From: Arthrobacter pascens
Lineage (GTDB): Bacteria > Actinomycetota > Actinomycetes > Actinomycetales > Micrococcaceae
NCBI RefSeq assembly: GCF_030815585.1
Contig: NZ_JAUSWY010000001.1
Location: forward strand, 3,534,001 to 3,598,000
Length of the DNA: 64,000 nucleotides
Reading direction: 5' to 3'
How positions within the stretch are numbered: the stretch's first letter is position 1; each line of letters begins with the position of its first letter. Shown one piece after another: positions 25,395 to 35,583 of the stretch. The position numbers and the translations under genes were made by a program. The notes beneath the pieces are model-generated. The model searched no databases. It had not been told where the DNA came from and worked only from the letters and a program-made list of their open reading frames with translations.

Positions 25395-26219
25395 TTAGAG
25401 CCAACCCAGCGGGTCGACGACGTCGCCGTTGACTTGGACCTCAAAATGGAGGTGGCAGCCAGTCGAGGCGCCTGTGGTGCCGCTGAGCGCCACAACCTGG
25501 CCGCGGGTGACCGTCTGGCCAACCTTGACGTTGAAGGACGACAGGTGGTTGTACGTGGTTTCCAGGCCGTTGCCATGGTCCACCACAACGCGGTTGCCGC
25601 CGCCGAACGGGTGCCACCCCGCGAAGGTCACAGTGCCGCTGGCTGCTGCCAGGACAGAGGTTCCACATTGCGCCACGAAGTCCTGGCCGCGGTGGAAGTC
25701 GCCGCTGCCGCCGGTAATCGGGCTGACACGGAAACCGAACGGGGAGGCCGTCACCAAGGACGCCAGCGGTGCGCCCAGGCTGCCTGCGGATGCGGCGCGG
25801 GTGATCGAGCCTGCAGACTGTGCGCTCAGCAATTGCTTGAGCTTTCCGTCGGGGTCTCCCAGAGTGACAACAGAGGAACGGCTGAAGTCGATACGCGCGG
25901 CTGATTCCGCGGAAATTTCGGGCTGGGATGCGGCCGAAGCCGTCGACGTCGACTGGCCGGCTACCGGCGTGGCCATGACGGGGCCCGTTGCCGGAACCGT
26001 CACCGTGAGCACCAGGCCGGTGGCTGCGAGGGCGATGCCGGCTTTCTGCCCTACACCGCTGGCAGCGGCAAAATCGGTGATTTGCCGAAAGGGACCCTTG
26101 CGGCGGCGCGCATCCCGTTGCGGATCGCGAGGCCTGTCTGCAGCAACGACTTCGGCAGCCCGCGGCGCCGAAGGGGGGCCTGCAGCACGACGGCGCCCCT
26201 TGGAATTGTGCATGGTCAA
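25395..26219 (-). CDS. Secreted M23 family metallopeptidase (peptidoglycan endopeptidase)
   Basis: The protein has 274 residues from TTG 26219, eight bases after GAGAGG; an ATG two codons later is spaced less well. A long basic head (about 1-45) precedes a signal core (AGIALAATGLVLTVTVPAT). The mature protein has a roughly 90-residue linker and a C-terminal M23 domain: SPFGFRVSPITGGSGDFHRGQDF with HxxxD, GNRVVVDHGNGLETTYNHLSSF, GTTGASTGCHLHFEVQVNGDVVDPLGWL with HxH. These zinc ligands make it an active LytM-type enzyme. It is the first of three same-strand wall-hydrolase genes and sits behind its own c-di-AMP riboswitch. Confidence 0.94.
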   Translation of the reverse strand: MTMHNSKGRRRAAGPPSAPRAAEVVAADRPRDPQRDARRRKGPFRQITDFAAASGVGQKAGIALAATGLVLTVTVPATGPVMATPVAGQSTSTASAASQPEISAESAARIDFSRSSVVTLGDPDGKLKQLLSAQSAGSITRAASAGSLGAPLASLVTASPFGFRVSPITGGSGDFHRGQDFVAQCGTSVLAAASGTVTFAGWHPFGGGNRVVVDHGNGLETTYNHLSSFNVKVGQTVTRGQVVALSGTTGASTGCHLHFEVQVNGDVVDPLGWL

Positions 26220-26227
26220 GAACGGTT

Positions 26228-26450
26228 CCTCTCTGGGTAGCCTGCGAAGTTAGCTGTCGGATTCGGGTCAGAGAGTTCAAAGACCCGGTCCGCCGTAGCA
26301 AGCTTCGAGGCAGAAATATCCCGTGAGGATCCTTCGCTGGAAGAGGCTTGCTGCTGACGGACTTCACCCCAAGGCAGTCCTGCGACTGCCGGTTGTGGGT
26401 TCCCCCGCCTCTGCCAGTAGGTGACTCGTGCACCTGATCCGCTGGCAGAG
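26228..26450 (-). promoter_or_regulatory. ydaO/yuaA-type cyclic di-AMP riboswitch
   Basis: The leader of the M23 gene carries the same ordered motifs as the one at 25089-25264: a CTCTGCCAG/CTGGCAGAG stem, GCGGGGGAACC, CTTGGGGTGAAGTCC and the 3' block AATCCGACAGCTAACTTCG-CAGGC-GAGAGG next to the start codon. It is a better consensus match than its neighbour, with a longer internal arm. The rest of the 393-base gap up to 26612 is AT-richer and must hold the promoter. Confidence 0.92.
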
Positions 26451-26612
26451 CTCGGCTCCGGATCAGGTAACGCTTTAGTATCAACGCTTAGGGGCTCAAC
26501 TATAGGCGATGAAACCCGATGTAACAATTCCGTTATCTTTGTTATATACCGCCCGCGCTGGGTAGCGGAGGCCCGTGGCAGGCCCCTGATTTCATCCCCC
26601 GATTAGCCTAAT

Positions 26613-27308
26613 TCAGCGAACGGAAACGAACACGTGGGCCGCGACTTCCGGAGGCAGCTCCAACGCCCCTTCGATCCCCGGCACGCGCACAGAGATGTAC
26701 TCTCCCACCCATTCCAATGAGACCGACGCCCCTGGCCTGATCCCGCCTTCATCCAGCTGGACAAGAAGCTCCGGCTCCACCTGGATTGGCTCAGCCAGGC
26801 GGATAACAGTGACGTTGGAGCCGGGGCCGTAGCCCTTCATGGCCTCCAGGAGATTAATCACACCATCAGCAAACGCAGTGGACGCCTTGCCGCCCAAGGC
26901 GGCCAGCCCGGGGATGGGGTTGCCGTATGGGGATTCGGTGGGGTGGTCCAGCAGTTCGTAGATGCGCCGTTCAACCCGTTCACTCATGACATGTTCCCAG
27001 CGGCAGGCCTCGTCATGGACATAGGCCCAGTCCAGACCGATCACATCTGCCAGGAGGCGTTCCGCCAGCCGGTGCTTGCGCATGACTTCTGTGGCGCGCT
27101 TGCGGCCGGTCTCCGTGAGTTCCAGGTGCCGGTCGCCTGAGACAACCACCAGGCCGTCACGTTCCATCCGGCCGATGGTCTGGGACACTGTGGGTCCGGA
27201 GTGCCGCAGCCGTTCGGCGATGCGGGCCCGAAGAGCAATGATGTTCTCTTCCTCCAGCTCCAAAATGGTCCGAAGATACATCTCCGTGGTATCGATCAGA
27301 TCCGTCAT
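26613..27308 (-). CDS. ideR: IdeR/DtxR-type iron-dependent transcriptional repressor
   Basis: The protein has 231 residues. [48 protein letters not shown] (winged helix), and [29 protein letters not shown] follow the IdeR/DtxR pattern closely. Metal-binding residues are intact: Met10 and the [11 protein letters not shown] segment with Cys, Glu and His. The dimerisation domain and a C-terminal SH3-like domain (about 150-231) are present, so it is the full three-domain type. It represses iron-uptake genes and may activate storage genes when iron-loaded. A matching operator candidate lies before the siderophore-interacting gene at 45802. It is divergent from serC. Confidence 0.93.
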   Translation of the reverse strand: MTDLIDTTEMYLRTILELEEENIIALRARIAERLRHSGPTVSQTIGRMERDGLVVVSGDRHLELTETGRKRATEVMRKHRLAERLLADVIGLDWAYVHDEACRWEHVMSERVERRIYELLDHPTESPYGNPIPGLAALGGKASTAFADGVINLLEAMKGYGPGSNVTVIRLAEPIQVEPELLVQLDEGGIRPGASVSLEWVGEYISVRVPGIEGALELPPEVAAHVFVSVR

Positions 27309-28740
<1,432 letters not shown>

Positions 28741-28780
28741 CTCCCGGAGCAGTGACGCCTCCTGCGCCACGCGGGGGGCC

Positions 28781-28998
28781 TCAGCGCTCGACGGCGTCGT
28801 CCGGGTTCCCGTCCCGGGCGGCGCCGTTTGCTGTGTCCCCCCTTCGGGAGAGGCCCATCGCTCCGGCATCATGGTCCCTCAGGTGGTCAAAGACCAGCCA
28901 GTCCCGGGCCGTCCGCTGCATCAAGGTTCCGATGTTGGACACCAGTGCACCGATGAACCAGATGCGGTGAGGATGCGCAGGGATTTAAAGGGGGACAT
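28781..28998 (-). pseudogene. Truncated, frameshifted remnant of an MFS transporter gene
   Basis: On the minus strand an ATG at 28998 opens MSPFKSLR. After this the frame must shift by one base to read HPHRIWFIGALVSNIGTLMQ, RTARDWLVFDHL and RDHDAGAMGLS, the first-helix region of DUF894/enterobactin-exporter-like MFS proteins, before running into unrelated sequence and a TGA at 28781. About 45 of the expected 400 or so residues remain. The frameshift needs one missing base near 28975. The 300-base gap between serC and DUF3027 is filled by this remnant. Confidence 0.72.
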
Positions 28999-29043
28999 CA
29001 GCGGCCGCCTTAGCGCTTCTCAACCCTGCCCATGACCAAGTGT

Positions 29044-29706
29044 CTAGTCAGCCTGGCCGGCGGTACCGTTATCAACGGCCGCCCGCCCATGCGCCTGCTC
29101 TTCGGGGGCGTGCTCACGAAGTTCCGACTCGGGAAGCTCTGACTCTGAAGCCTCGGGCTCCATGACGTCCGGCTCGATGACGTCCGGCTCCACGGAGTCC
29201 GCGGTCCCGGACCGGGCGTCAGGCGCAGCGGCGTGCTGCCCCTCTGCCGCAGTCTCCTGTGCGTCCTCCGGGCGGACGCGCTCTGCCCACGGAACCCATT
29301 CCGGGGCCAGGATGGAGTCCTCCGACGGCAGCAGGCCCAGCTCATTGACCGTAACCGCCTTGGAGCGGGAGTTCCGGGTCAGCACTGCGTACCACTGCCA
29401 GCCAAGGTAACCGGGCAGCTTGGATTCGAACAGGTGGGTGACAAGGCGGTCGCCTTCGCTCTTCGCTGCAAGGTGCCGGCCGATGTCAGAGGCAGCGGTG
29501 ATGCCCTCGATGGCGTTGCGGGCCACGTCCACGGCGGCGGCAAGGAAGGCGTCCGGTTTCCCTGTCCGCCATATCGGCAGGCCCGCCCGCCGCTTCGACT
29601 CAGATTTGGCCTCGGTTTTGGTCGCGGTCGGGTCGGCGTCCTGCCGGGCCGTTGCGCCTGCCTGGTCACCTGCCGCTGGCTCCTGCTGTTCAGCTTCCGG
29701 GTTCAT
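29044..29706 (-). CDS. DUF3027 domain-containing protein
   Basis: The protein has 220 residues. A Lys/Ala/Glu-rich head (about 1-45) precedes the conserved DUF3027 core (GKPDAFLAAAVDVARNAIEG, VGRHLAAKSEGDRLVTHLFES-type segment, LPGYLGWQWYAVLTRNSRSKAVTVNELGLLPSEDSILAPEWVPWAERVRPED). An acidic low-complexity tail follows (VEPDVIEPDVMEPEASESELPESEL). The family is actinobacterial and uncharacterised. It lies eight bases after a cold-shock protein gene on the same strand, an association common in the Micrococcales, so the two are probably co-transcribed. Confidence 0.9.
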   Translation of the reverse strand: MNPEAEQQEPAAGDQAGATARQDADPTATKTEAKSESKRRAGLPIWRTGKPDAFLAAAVDVARNAIEGITAASDIGRHLAAKSEGDRLVTHLFESKLPGYLGWQWYAVLTRNSRSKAVTVNELGLLPSEDSILAPEWVPWAERVRPEDAQETAAEGQHAAAPDARSGTADSVEPDVIEPDVMEPEASESELPESELREHAPEEQAHGRAAVDNGTAGQAD

Positions 29707-29714
29707 CAGAAGGC

Positions 29715-30098
29715 CTAAACGTCCAGCTCGTCGGCAACCTTACGCAGGGCAGCGGCGATGGCCTTGCCCTTGTTGCCTTCCGGGTACTTGCCGGCGGACA
29801 GAGTCCCTGAGAGGTTGTCCAGCACGCTCACCAGGTCCTGGACCAGGGGCGCGAGATCCTTGGCACTGGGCCGCTTTGCCTTGGCAATGGACGGCGTCTT
29901 ATCCAGGACGCGCAGGCCGAGGGCCTGTGCGCCCTTGCGGCCGTCCGCCACACCGAACTCAACGCGCGTGCCGGCTTTCAGCTCCGTGATGCCTTCGGGA
30001 AGCGATGATTTGGGCAGAAAGACTTCCTGCCCGTCCTCGCCCGCGAGGAATCCGAAACCTTTTTCCTTGTCATACCACTTGACCTTGCCGGTAGGCAC
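29715..30098 (-). CDS. Cold-shock domain protein with C-terminal extension
   Basis: The protein has 127 residues from GTG 30098 (VPTGKVKWYDKEKGFGFLAGEDGQEVFLPKSSL), with AGAAGG eight bases before it; an ATG 12 codons earlier lacks that spacing. The single-stranded nucleic acid motifs KGFGFL and EVFLPK (RNP1/RNP2-like) lie in the first 45 residues. The remaining 60 residues are a helical extension (LAPLVQDLVSVLDNLSGTLSAGKYPEGNKGKAIAAALRKVADELDV) absent from CspA proper. It probably binds RNA or single-stranded DNA; the role of the extension is unknown. It is upstream of DUF3027. Confidence 0.9.
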   Translation of the reverse strand: MPTGKVKWYDKEKGFGFLAGEDGQEVFLPKSSLPEGITELKAGTRVEFGVADGRKGAQALGLRVLDKTPSIAKAKRPSAKDLAPLVQDLVSVLDNLSGTLSAGKYPEGNKGKAIAAALRKVADELDV

Positions 30099-30347
30099 GT
30101 AATCAACCTTCTTCGTTCTGACGTCTTGAGACACGGCCGACAGTCACCGCATCCGCACTGATATGCGGGTTCAGGGTATGACTGCCAGGTCCCGTGTTGG
30201 TCTGTTCCTTCAAGGTTATCCTGCCCGGCACCGGAATCCTGCTTTCAGAGGCTCTTCAACCCGCCGCGTTCACCCTGCCTGTCGCAACGATCGTCACTCC
30301 GTCTGTCACTCCGTCGGGCGGAGGCCGAGGCTGTTAGCGTTACGACC

Positions 30348-30581
30348 ATGACACCCTCGCGTTACCGGCGGCCCCTGATGATCTCCGCAGCAGCCATTGC
30401 CCTCCTGTCCCTGATAGCCGTGGGCGCTGTGATGGCATTGGCCTTTACCGGCTCGGCGGCTCCCGTGTGGGTCACCTCCACGGCCCTGTACGGCCTGCCG
30501 CTGGCCTTCTTGCTGATGGTCTACCTCGTCCTGGACAGCGTGGCCGGCCGACGCCGGGCAGGAAAGTCCAGCGGGCGGTAA
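30348..30581 (+). CDS. Small two-span membrane protein
   Basis: The protein has 77 residues with two hydrophobic segments (LMISAAAIALLSLIAVGAVMALAF and VTSTALYGLPLAFLLMVYLVLDSV) separated by about eight residues, ending in a basic tail RRRAGKSSGR. There is no catalytic motif and I do not recognise the family. It lies 10 bases before the helicase-associated gene on the same strand, so it heads that operon. Codon use fits its neighbours, supporting a real gene. Confidence 0.7.
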   Translation: MTPSRYRRPLMISAAAIALLSLIAVGAVMALAFTGSAAPVWVTSTALYGLPLAFLLMVYLVLDSVAGRRRAGKSSGR

Positions 30582-30591
30582 CGTAGGACTG

Positions 30592-33087
30592 ATGTCCCTT
30601 ATTCGCGCGCTCAGCAAGGAACTGGAGGCTCGCAGCGATGAATCGTTGCGGGCCTTGTTCGCCGCGCGGCCGGACCTCATCTCCCCCGCCGTCCCGGACT
30701 TCTCTGCGCTTGCCGCCCGGGCCAGCGCCCGGGTCAGCGTCCAGCGCGCCTTGGAACGCCTCAACAAGCCCCAAATGCAGGTGCTGGAAACCCTCCACCT
30801 GTGCACCAACACGGATACCGAACACAGCGCTTCGGCCGCGGGGCTCCGGAAGCTGATTACTGGTTCCACGGTGACTGCGGTGGAACGGATCCTGGCCTCA
30901 CTCCAGGAGCTGGCCCTGGTCCACCGGGCCGAACCCCCGCATGGATCAGCCGCCACGGCCCACCGCCAGCGTTTCTACCTGCCGGTGGGAAGCCTGAAGG
31001 ATGTGGTGGGGATCTATCCGGCGGGGCTGGGACGCAGCTACACCGAGCTGGTCCGGCTGCAACCGGCCTTCGCCCAGCGGGTAGTCCAGCTCGTAGCCGA
31101 ACTGCACCGCAGCGGTCTCGCCATCCACGAGGCCACCACGCCCATGGAAGCAGCGCTTGCGCTGCAGCACTGGACGTCGTCGCCTGAGGCCCTGCATCAG
31201 GTCCTGACCGGCGCACCTGAACGCACGACGGCGCTCCTCGCCAGATTCGGCAGCTGGGCCATGGGTGCCGTCCCCCAGGCGCAACGGAAAGCTTCCGTGA
31301 CGAACGAGGGGTCCGACGTCGGGCCTGTTGACTGGCTGTTGGCCAGGGGCCTGCTGGTTCCGCTGGACGCCGCGCACGTGGAACTGCCCCACAGCGTCGG
31401 GGTCTCCCTGCGGGGCGGGGCAATAATCAATGATTTCACGCTCTCGCCGCCGGTGCCTGAGCTCGGGCACACCACAGCCGTACTGCGGCGGAACGCTGCC
31501 CTGGGCGCCATCGCGGAAACCCTCAGGCTGGTGGGTGAACTCCTCTACGCGGTAAAGGAGCAGCCGCTCGCTACGCTGCGCAGCGGGGGCGTGGGGGTGC
31601 GCGAGATGAAGCGGCTCGCCGAGGCCCTGCGCATCGACCAGCACCGCGCCGGAGTGCTGCTGGAGCTATGCGGTCTTTCGGGGCTGATCCGCCTCGATGT
31701 GGATTCCTCCGCCTGGGTGCTGCCCCCGCAACAGGAATGGCTGGCGCTGCCGAGGCAGGAACAGTGGTTGTGGCTGGTCAATGCGTGGCTGGCGAGCGAG
31801 CGTGTGCCCTCACTGGTGGGCCAGGCCGTCAATGGGCCGGGAGCCACATCCGCCGCACACCGGGCCGCTGCCGGGACCACCATTAATCCGCTTTCCGCAG
31901 AGGCCCAGCGGCCCGATGCCCCAGTGGTCAGGAAGCGGATTCTGGAAATCCTCAACCAGCTCACACAGGAGGCGGCTGCTCCGGATGGCACGGCCCCTGT
32001 CCTGGACGCTGCCGCGGTTCTTCAACGGGCTGAGTGGGCACAGCCGCGGATGGCGCGCCGTTTCAGCTCCCTGATCCGGGGTGTGCTGGCGGAGGCGGAG
32101 ATTCTTGGCCTGATCGGATCGGGTGCGCTCAGCCAACTGGGCGGTGCCATTGCGGAGGACAACCCGGATCAGGCCTTGGACATCCTCGGCGAGCACCTTC
32201 CGGCCGCCCTGAACCACGTGCTGCTGCAGGCGGACCTCACCGCCGTGGCCCCGGGCTACCTGGCGCCCGAGCTGAGCGAAAAACTCCTCTTGATGGCCGA
32301 CGCCGAGGGCCAGGGTCCGGCCACCATCTACCGGTTCTCCGCGCACTCGGTCAGGCGCGCCTTGGACGCCGGGCAGGACGCTTCCAGCGTGCTGGGCTTC
32401 CTTCGCGAGCATTCCGCCACCGCGGTGCCCCAGCCCCTGGAATACCTTGTGGAGGACACCGCGTCCCGCCACGGGCGGCTGCGCGTAGGGGCAGCCGCGA
32501 GCTTCATCCAAAGCGACGACGAAACAACGGTGCTGGAGCTTGCGTCGGAAGCCAAGGCAGCAAGCCTGGGCCTCGCCCGGATCGCGCCCACCGTCCTGAT
32601 CTCGTCCGCGCCGCCGCGGGAAACGGCGCAGGTCCTCCGCGGCCTGGGCCTCTCGCCCTCGGTAGAGGAATCCGAACCGTCGGTGGTCCGGCTGCGCCGG
32701 ACCACCGGGGCCCCCGGCAGTGTGCGCCCTGTCTACACCGCGCCCCGGACCGCGCCGGCCGAGGCCGAGGTGGCCGACCAGCTGGCCCTGCTGCGCCGTG
32801 CCAGGCCTGCCGCAGGGGGCAGTCAAAGCGGTCCGGCCGTGGTAGGCGGATCCGGCGAGGCCGCCACCCAGCTAGGCCTGGAGACACTGCAGCGGGCCAT
32901 CCGGTTCAAGCAGCGCATCAGTATGAACGTGGTGGACAGCCTGGGGAATGCCAACCTCGAAATTGTTGTTCCGCTATCGGTAAGCGGCGGACGGGTCAGG
33001 GTTTTTGATCCGGCCAAGGACACCGAACGGGTGGTTTCCATCCACCGCATCATCGATATTGAGGCTGCAGAGGAACTGCGCCAGTGA
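30592..33087 (+). CDS. Helicase-associated protein (XPB/Ssl2-like N-terminal module), partner of XPB
   Basis: The protein has 831 residues. It begins MSLIRALSKELEARSDESLRALFAARPDLISPAVPDFSALAARASARVSVQRALERLNKPQMQVLETL, typical of actinobacterial proteins annotated with a helicase-associated (Helicase_C_3-like) domain. Much of the rest is helical winged-helix-like sequence; the C-terminal part (about 560-700) carries the conserved LEYLVEDTASRHGRLRVG and the segment resembling the XPB N-terminal domain, ending RVFDPAKDTERVVSIHRI. No Walker A or DEAH box is present, so it is not itself a helicase. The XPB gene starts 13 bases on. I infer a complex with XPB. Confidence 0.85.
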   Translation: MSLIRALSKELEARSDESLRALFAARPDLISPAVPDFSALAARASARVSVQRALERLNKPQMQVLETLHLCTNTDTEHSASAAGLRKLITGSTVTAVERILASLQELALVHRAEPPHGSAATAHRQRFYLPVGSLKDVVGIYPAGLGRSYTELVRLQPAFAQRVVQLVAELHRSGLAIHEATTPMEAALALQHWTSSPEALHQVLTGAPERTTALLARFGSWAMGAVPQAQRKASVTNEGSDVGPVDWLLARGLLVPLDAAHVELPHSVGVSLRGGAIINDFTLSPPVPELGHTTAVLRRNAALGAIAETLRLVGELLYAVKEQPLATLRSGGVGVREMKRLAEALRIDQHRAGVLLELCGLSGLIRLDVDSSAWVLPPQQEWLALPRQEQWLWLVNAWLASERVPSLVGQAVNGPGATSAAHRAAAGTTINPLSAEAQRPDAPVVRKRILEILNQLTQEAAAPDGTAPVLDAAAVLQRAEWAQPRMARRFSSLIRGVLAEAEILGLIGSGALSQLGGAIAEDNPDQALDILGEHLPAALNHVLLQADLTAVAPGYLAPELSEKLLLMADAEGQGPATIYRFSAHSVRRALDAGQDASSVLGFLREHSATAVPQPLEYLVEDTASRHGRLRVGAAASFIQSDDETTVLELASEAKAASLGLARIAPTVLISSAPPRETAQVLRGLGLSPSVEESEPSVVRLRRTTGAPGSVRPVYTAPRTAPAEAEVADQLALLRRARPAAGGSQSGPAVVGGSGEAATQLGLETLQRAIRFKQRISMNVVDSLGNANLEIVVPLSVSGGRVRVFDPAKDTERVVSIHRIIDIEAAEELRQ

Positions 33088-33100
33088 AGGACTCCCCCGC

Positions 33101-34747
33101 GTGAACGACGGCCCGCTGATTGTCCAGAGCGATAAAACCATCCTGCTCGAAGTGGACCATGAACTGGCCACCGAAGCCCGCCACGCCATTGCCCCCTTTG
33201 CGGAACTGGAACGGGCTCCGGAGCACATGCACAGCTACCGGCTCACGCCCCTGGGCCTGTGGAACGCCCGCGCGGCCGGACTGGACGCCGAGAAGGTCCT
33301 GGACACCCTGCTCAAATACTCCCGGTTCCCCGTTCCGCACTCGCTCCTGATCGACGTCGAAGAAACCATGTCCCGGTACGGGCGGCTGCGGCTAGAGAAG
33401 GACCCCCAGCACGGACTGGTGATGCGCACGGATGACTACCCCGTGCTGGAAGAGGTCATCCGCTCCAAGAAGATCCAGCCTCTGCTGGGGCCTCGGATCG
33501 ACGGGGAAACCATCGTGGTGCAGTCCTCCCAGCGGGGCCAGCTCAAGCAGCTGCTCCTGAAAATCGGCTGGCCCGCCGAGGACCTCGCCGGATACGTGGA
33601 CGGGACCCCTCACCTGATCGCACTGAACGAGGACGGCTGGAAGCTGCGGCCCTACCAGCAGCTCGCCACTGAGAACTTCTGGGCCGGCGGCAGCGGCGTG
33701 GTGGTCCTTCCGTGTGGCGCGGGGAAGACGCTCGTGGGCGCAGCGGCAATGGCCACCAGCTCAACAACAACACTCATCCTGGTGACCAACACCGTGGCCG
33801 CCCGCCAGTGGAAGGACGAGCTGCTCAAGCGGACCTCGCTCACCGAGGATGAAATCGGTGAGTATTCCGGTGCGGTCAAGGAGGTGCGGCCCGTGACCAT
33901 CGCCACGTACCAGGTCCTCACCACCAAACGCGGCGGCCTCTACGCGCACCTGGAGCTCCTGGACGGCCACGACTGGGGCCTCATCATCTATGACGAAGTC
34001 CATCTGCTGCCCGCCCCGATCTTCCGGATGACGGCCGATCTCCAGGCGCGCCGCCGGTTGGGCCTCACTGCCACCCTGGTCCGCGAGGACGGCCGTGAAG
34101 GCGAGGTGTTCAGCCTCATCGGACCCAAGCGCTATGACGCGCCGTGGAAGGACATCGAATCGCAGGGGTACATTGCGCCCGCGGACTGCGTGGAAGTACG
34201 CATTGACCTGCCCAAGGACGAGCGCGTGGCCTACGCCATGGCGGAGGACGCGGACAAGTACCGGCTGTGCTCCACCTCTGAGTCCAAGACCCGGATCGTG
34301 GAGCAGCTCGTGGCCCGGCACCAAGGCGAGCAGCTGCTGGTGATCGGGCAGTACATCGATCAGCTGGACGACATCGGAGAGCGGCTGCAGGCCCCGGTCA
34401 TCAAGGGCGACACGTCCGTCAAGGAACGCCAGAAGCTCTTTGATGCCTTCCGGGCAGGTGATGTACATACGCTCGTCGTGTCCAAGGTGGCTAACTTCTC
34501 CATCGACCTGCCGGAAGCCTCGGTGGCCATCCAGGTTTCCGGGTCCTTCGGGTCACGCCAGGAGGAGGCCCAGCGCCTGGGCCGGCTGCTGCGTCCCAAA
34601 AAGGACGGACGCGCCGCCCGCTTCTACTCACTGGTGGCCCGGGACACGCTGGACCAGGACTTCGCGGCAAAGCGCCAGCGGTTCCTGGCAGAGCAGGGCT
34701 ACGCGTACCGGATCATGGACGCGAAGGACGTGGACCAGCCCGGCTAG
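33101..34747 (+). CDS. XPB-type DNA repair helicase
   Basis: The protein has 548 residues from GTG 33101 (VNDGPLIVQSDKTILLEVDHE), 13 bases after the partner gene. The N-terminal region (about 1-195) has the damage-recognition-like module seen in XPB, including HSYRLTPLGLWNARAAG. Superfamily 2 motifs follow: LRPYQQLATENFW, Walker A PCGAGKTLVG, IYDEVHLLPAPIF (DEVH), LGLTATLVREDGREGEVFSLIG, and the C-terminal LVSKVANFSIDLPEASVAIQVSG and RQEEAQRLGRLLRPK. This is the actinobacterial homolog of eukaryotic XPB/ERCC3, a 3'-5' helicase. Its role in bacterial repair is not settled. Confidence 0.94.
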   Translation: MNDGPLIVQSDKTILLEVDHELATEARHAIAPFAELERAPEHMHSYRLTPLGLWNARAAGLDAEKVLDTLLKYSRFPVPHSLLIDVEETMSRYGRLRLEKDPQHGLVMRTDDYPVLEEVIRSKKIQPLLGPRIDGETIVVQSSQRGQLKQLLLKIGWPAEDLAGYVDGTPHLIALNEDGWKLRPYQQLATENFWAGGSGVVVLPCGAGKTLVGAAAMATSSTTTLILVTNTVAARQWKDELLKRTSLTEDEIGEYSGAVKEVRPVTIATYQVLTTKRGGLYAHLELLDGHDWGLIIYDEVHLLPAPIFRMTADLQARRRLGLTATLVREDGREGEVFSLIGPKRYDAPWKDIESQGYIAPADCVEVRIDLPKDERVAYAMAEDADKYRLCSTSESKTRIVEQLVARHQGEQLLVIGQYIDQLDDIGERLQAPVIKGDTSVKERQKLFDAFRAGDVHTLVVSKVANFSIDLPEASVAIQVSGSFGSRQEEAQRLGRLLRPKKDGRAARFYSLVARDTLDQDFAAKRQRFLAEQGYAYRIMDAKDVDQPG

Positions 34748-34870
34748 CAGACGTGCCTGCACCGAGCAAGCAGTCCGGGACGGGCTGGATTCCGTCCACA
34801 TCGGCTACTCCTCATGGAACGCACAACATCCATCCAGAAAACTCACAGACTCTGGGAGCATGATGGGAAG

Positions 34871-35581
34871 ATGAATAAGAATGGCCCAGAAGCCAAGCTC
34901 CTTGTTGTTGATGACGAACCCAACATCCGCGAGCTGCTGTCCACGTCGCTGCGGTTCGCAGGGTTTGAGGTAGTGTCCGCCGCGAACGGCCGCGACGCGC
35001 TGGCCGCAGCTGAGCTCCACGCTCCGGACCTCGCGGTGCTGGACGTCATGCTGCCGGACATGGACGGCTTTACTGTCACGCGGAAGCTCCGCGCTTCCGG
35101 CAAGCACTTCCCTGTGCTCTTCCTGACGGCCAAGGACGACACGGAGGACAAGGTCACCGGCCTTACCGTGGGCGGTGATGACTACGTCACCAAACCCTTC
35201 AGCCTGGACGAGGTGGTGGCCCGTATCCGCGCTGTCCTCCGCCGCACCCAGCCTATGCTCGACGACGACGCCATCATCCGGGTGGATGACCTGGAGCTCG
35301 ACGACGACGCCCACGAGGTGCGCCGCGGCGGCACCGTCATTGAGCTGTCCCCCACCGAGTTCAAGCTGCTCCGGTACCTCATGCTGAACCCCAACCGGGT
35401 GCTCTCCAAATCCCAGATCCTGGACCACGTGTGGGAATACAACTTCAACGGGGACGCCTCCATCGTGGAGTCCTACATCTCCTATCTGCGGCGCAAGGTG
35501 GACATTGATCCGGACGCGCCCGCACTGATCCAGACCAAACGCGGTGTTGGCTACGTGCTCCGAACGGCAGAGAAGCGCTGA
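34871..35581 (+). CDS. OmpR/PhoB-family response regulator
   Basis: The protein has 236 residues from ATG 34871 (MNKNGPEAKLLVVDDEPNIREL). The receiver domain (about 9-125) has the acidic pair Asp14-Asp15, the phospho-acceptor Asp58 in LAVLDVMLP, and the conserved LTAKDD...GDDYVTKPFS with its Lys. A linker leads to the winged-helix DNA-binding domain (about 140-233, ELSPTEFKLLRYLMLNPNRVLSKSQILDHVW, then YISYLRRKVD). It is the cytoplasmic regulator partnered by the histidine kinase that follows after two bases. The MtrA/TcrA-like family cannot be narrowed further from this. Confidence 0.95.
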   Translation: MNKNGPEAKLLVVDDEPNIRELLSTSLRFAGFEVVSAANGRDALAAAELHAPDLAVLDVMLPDMDGFTVTRKLRASGKHFPVLFLTAKDDTEDKVTGLTVGGDDYVTKPFSLDEVVARIRAVLRRTQPMLDDDAIIRVDDLELDDDAHEVRRGGTVIELSPTEFKLLRYLMLNPNRVLSKSQILDHVWEYNFNGDASIVESYISYLRRKVDIDPDAPALIQTKRGVGYVLRTAEKR

Positions 35582-35583
35582 AA

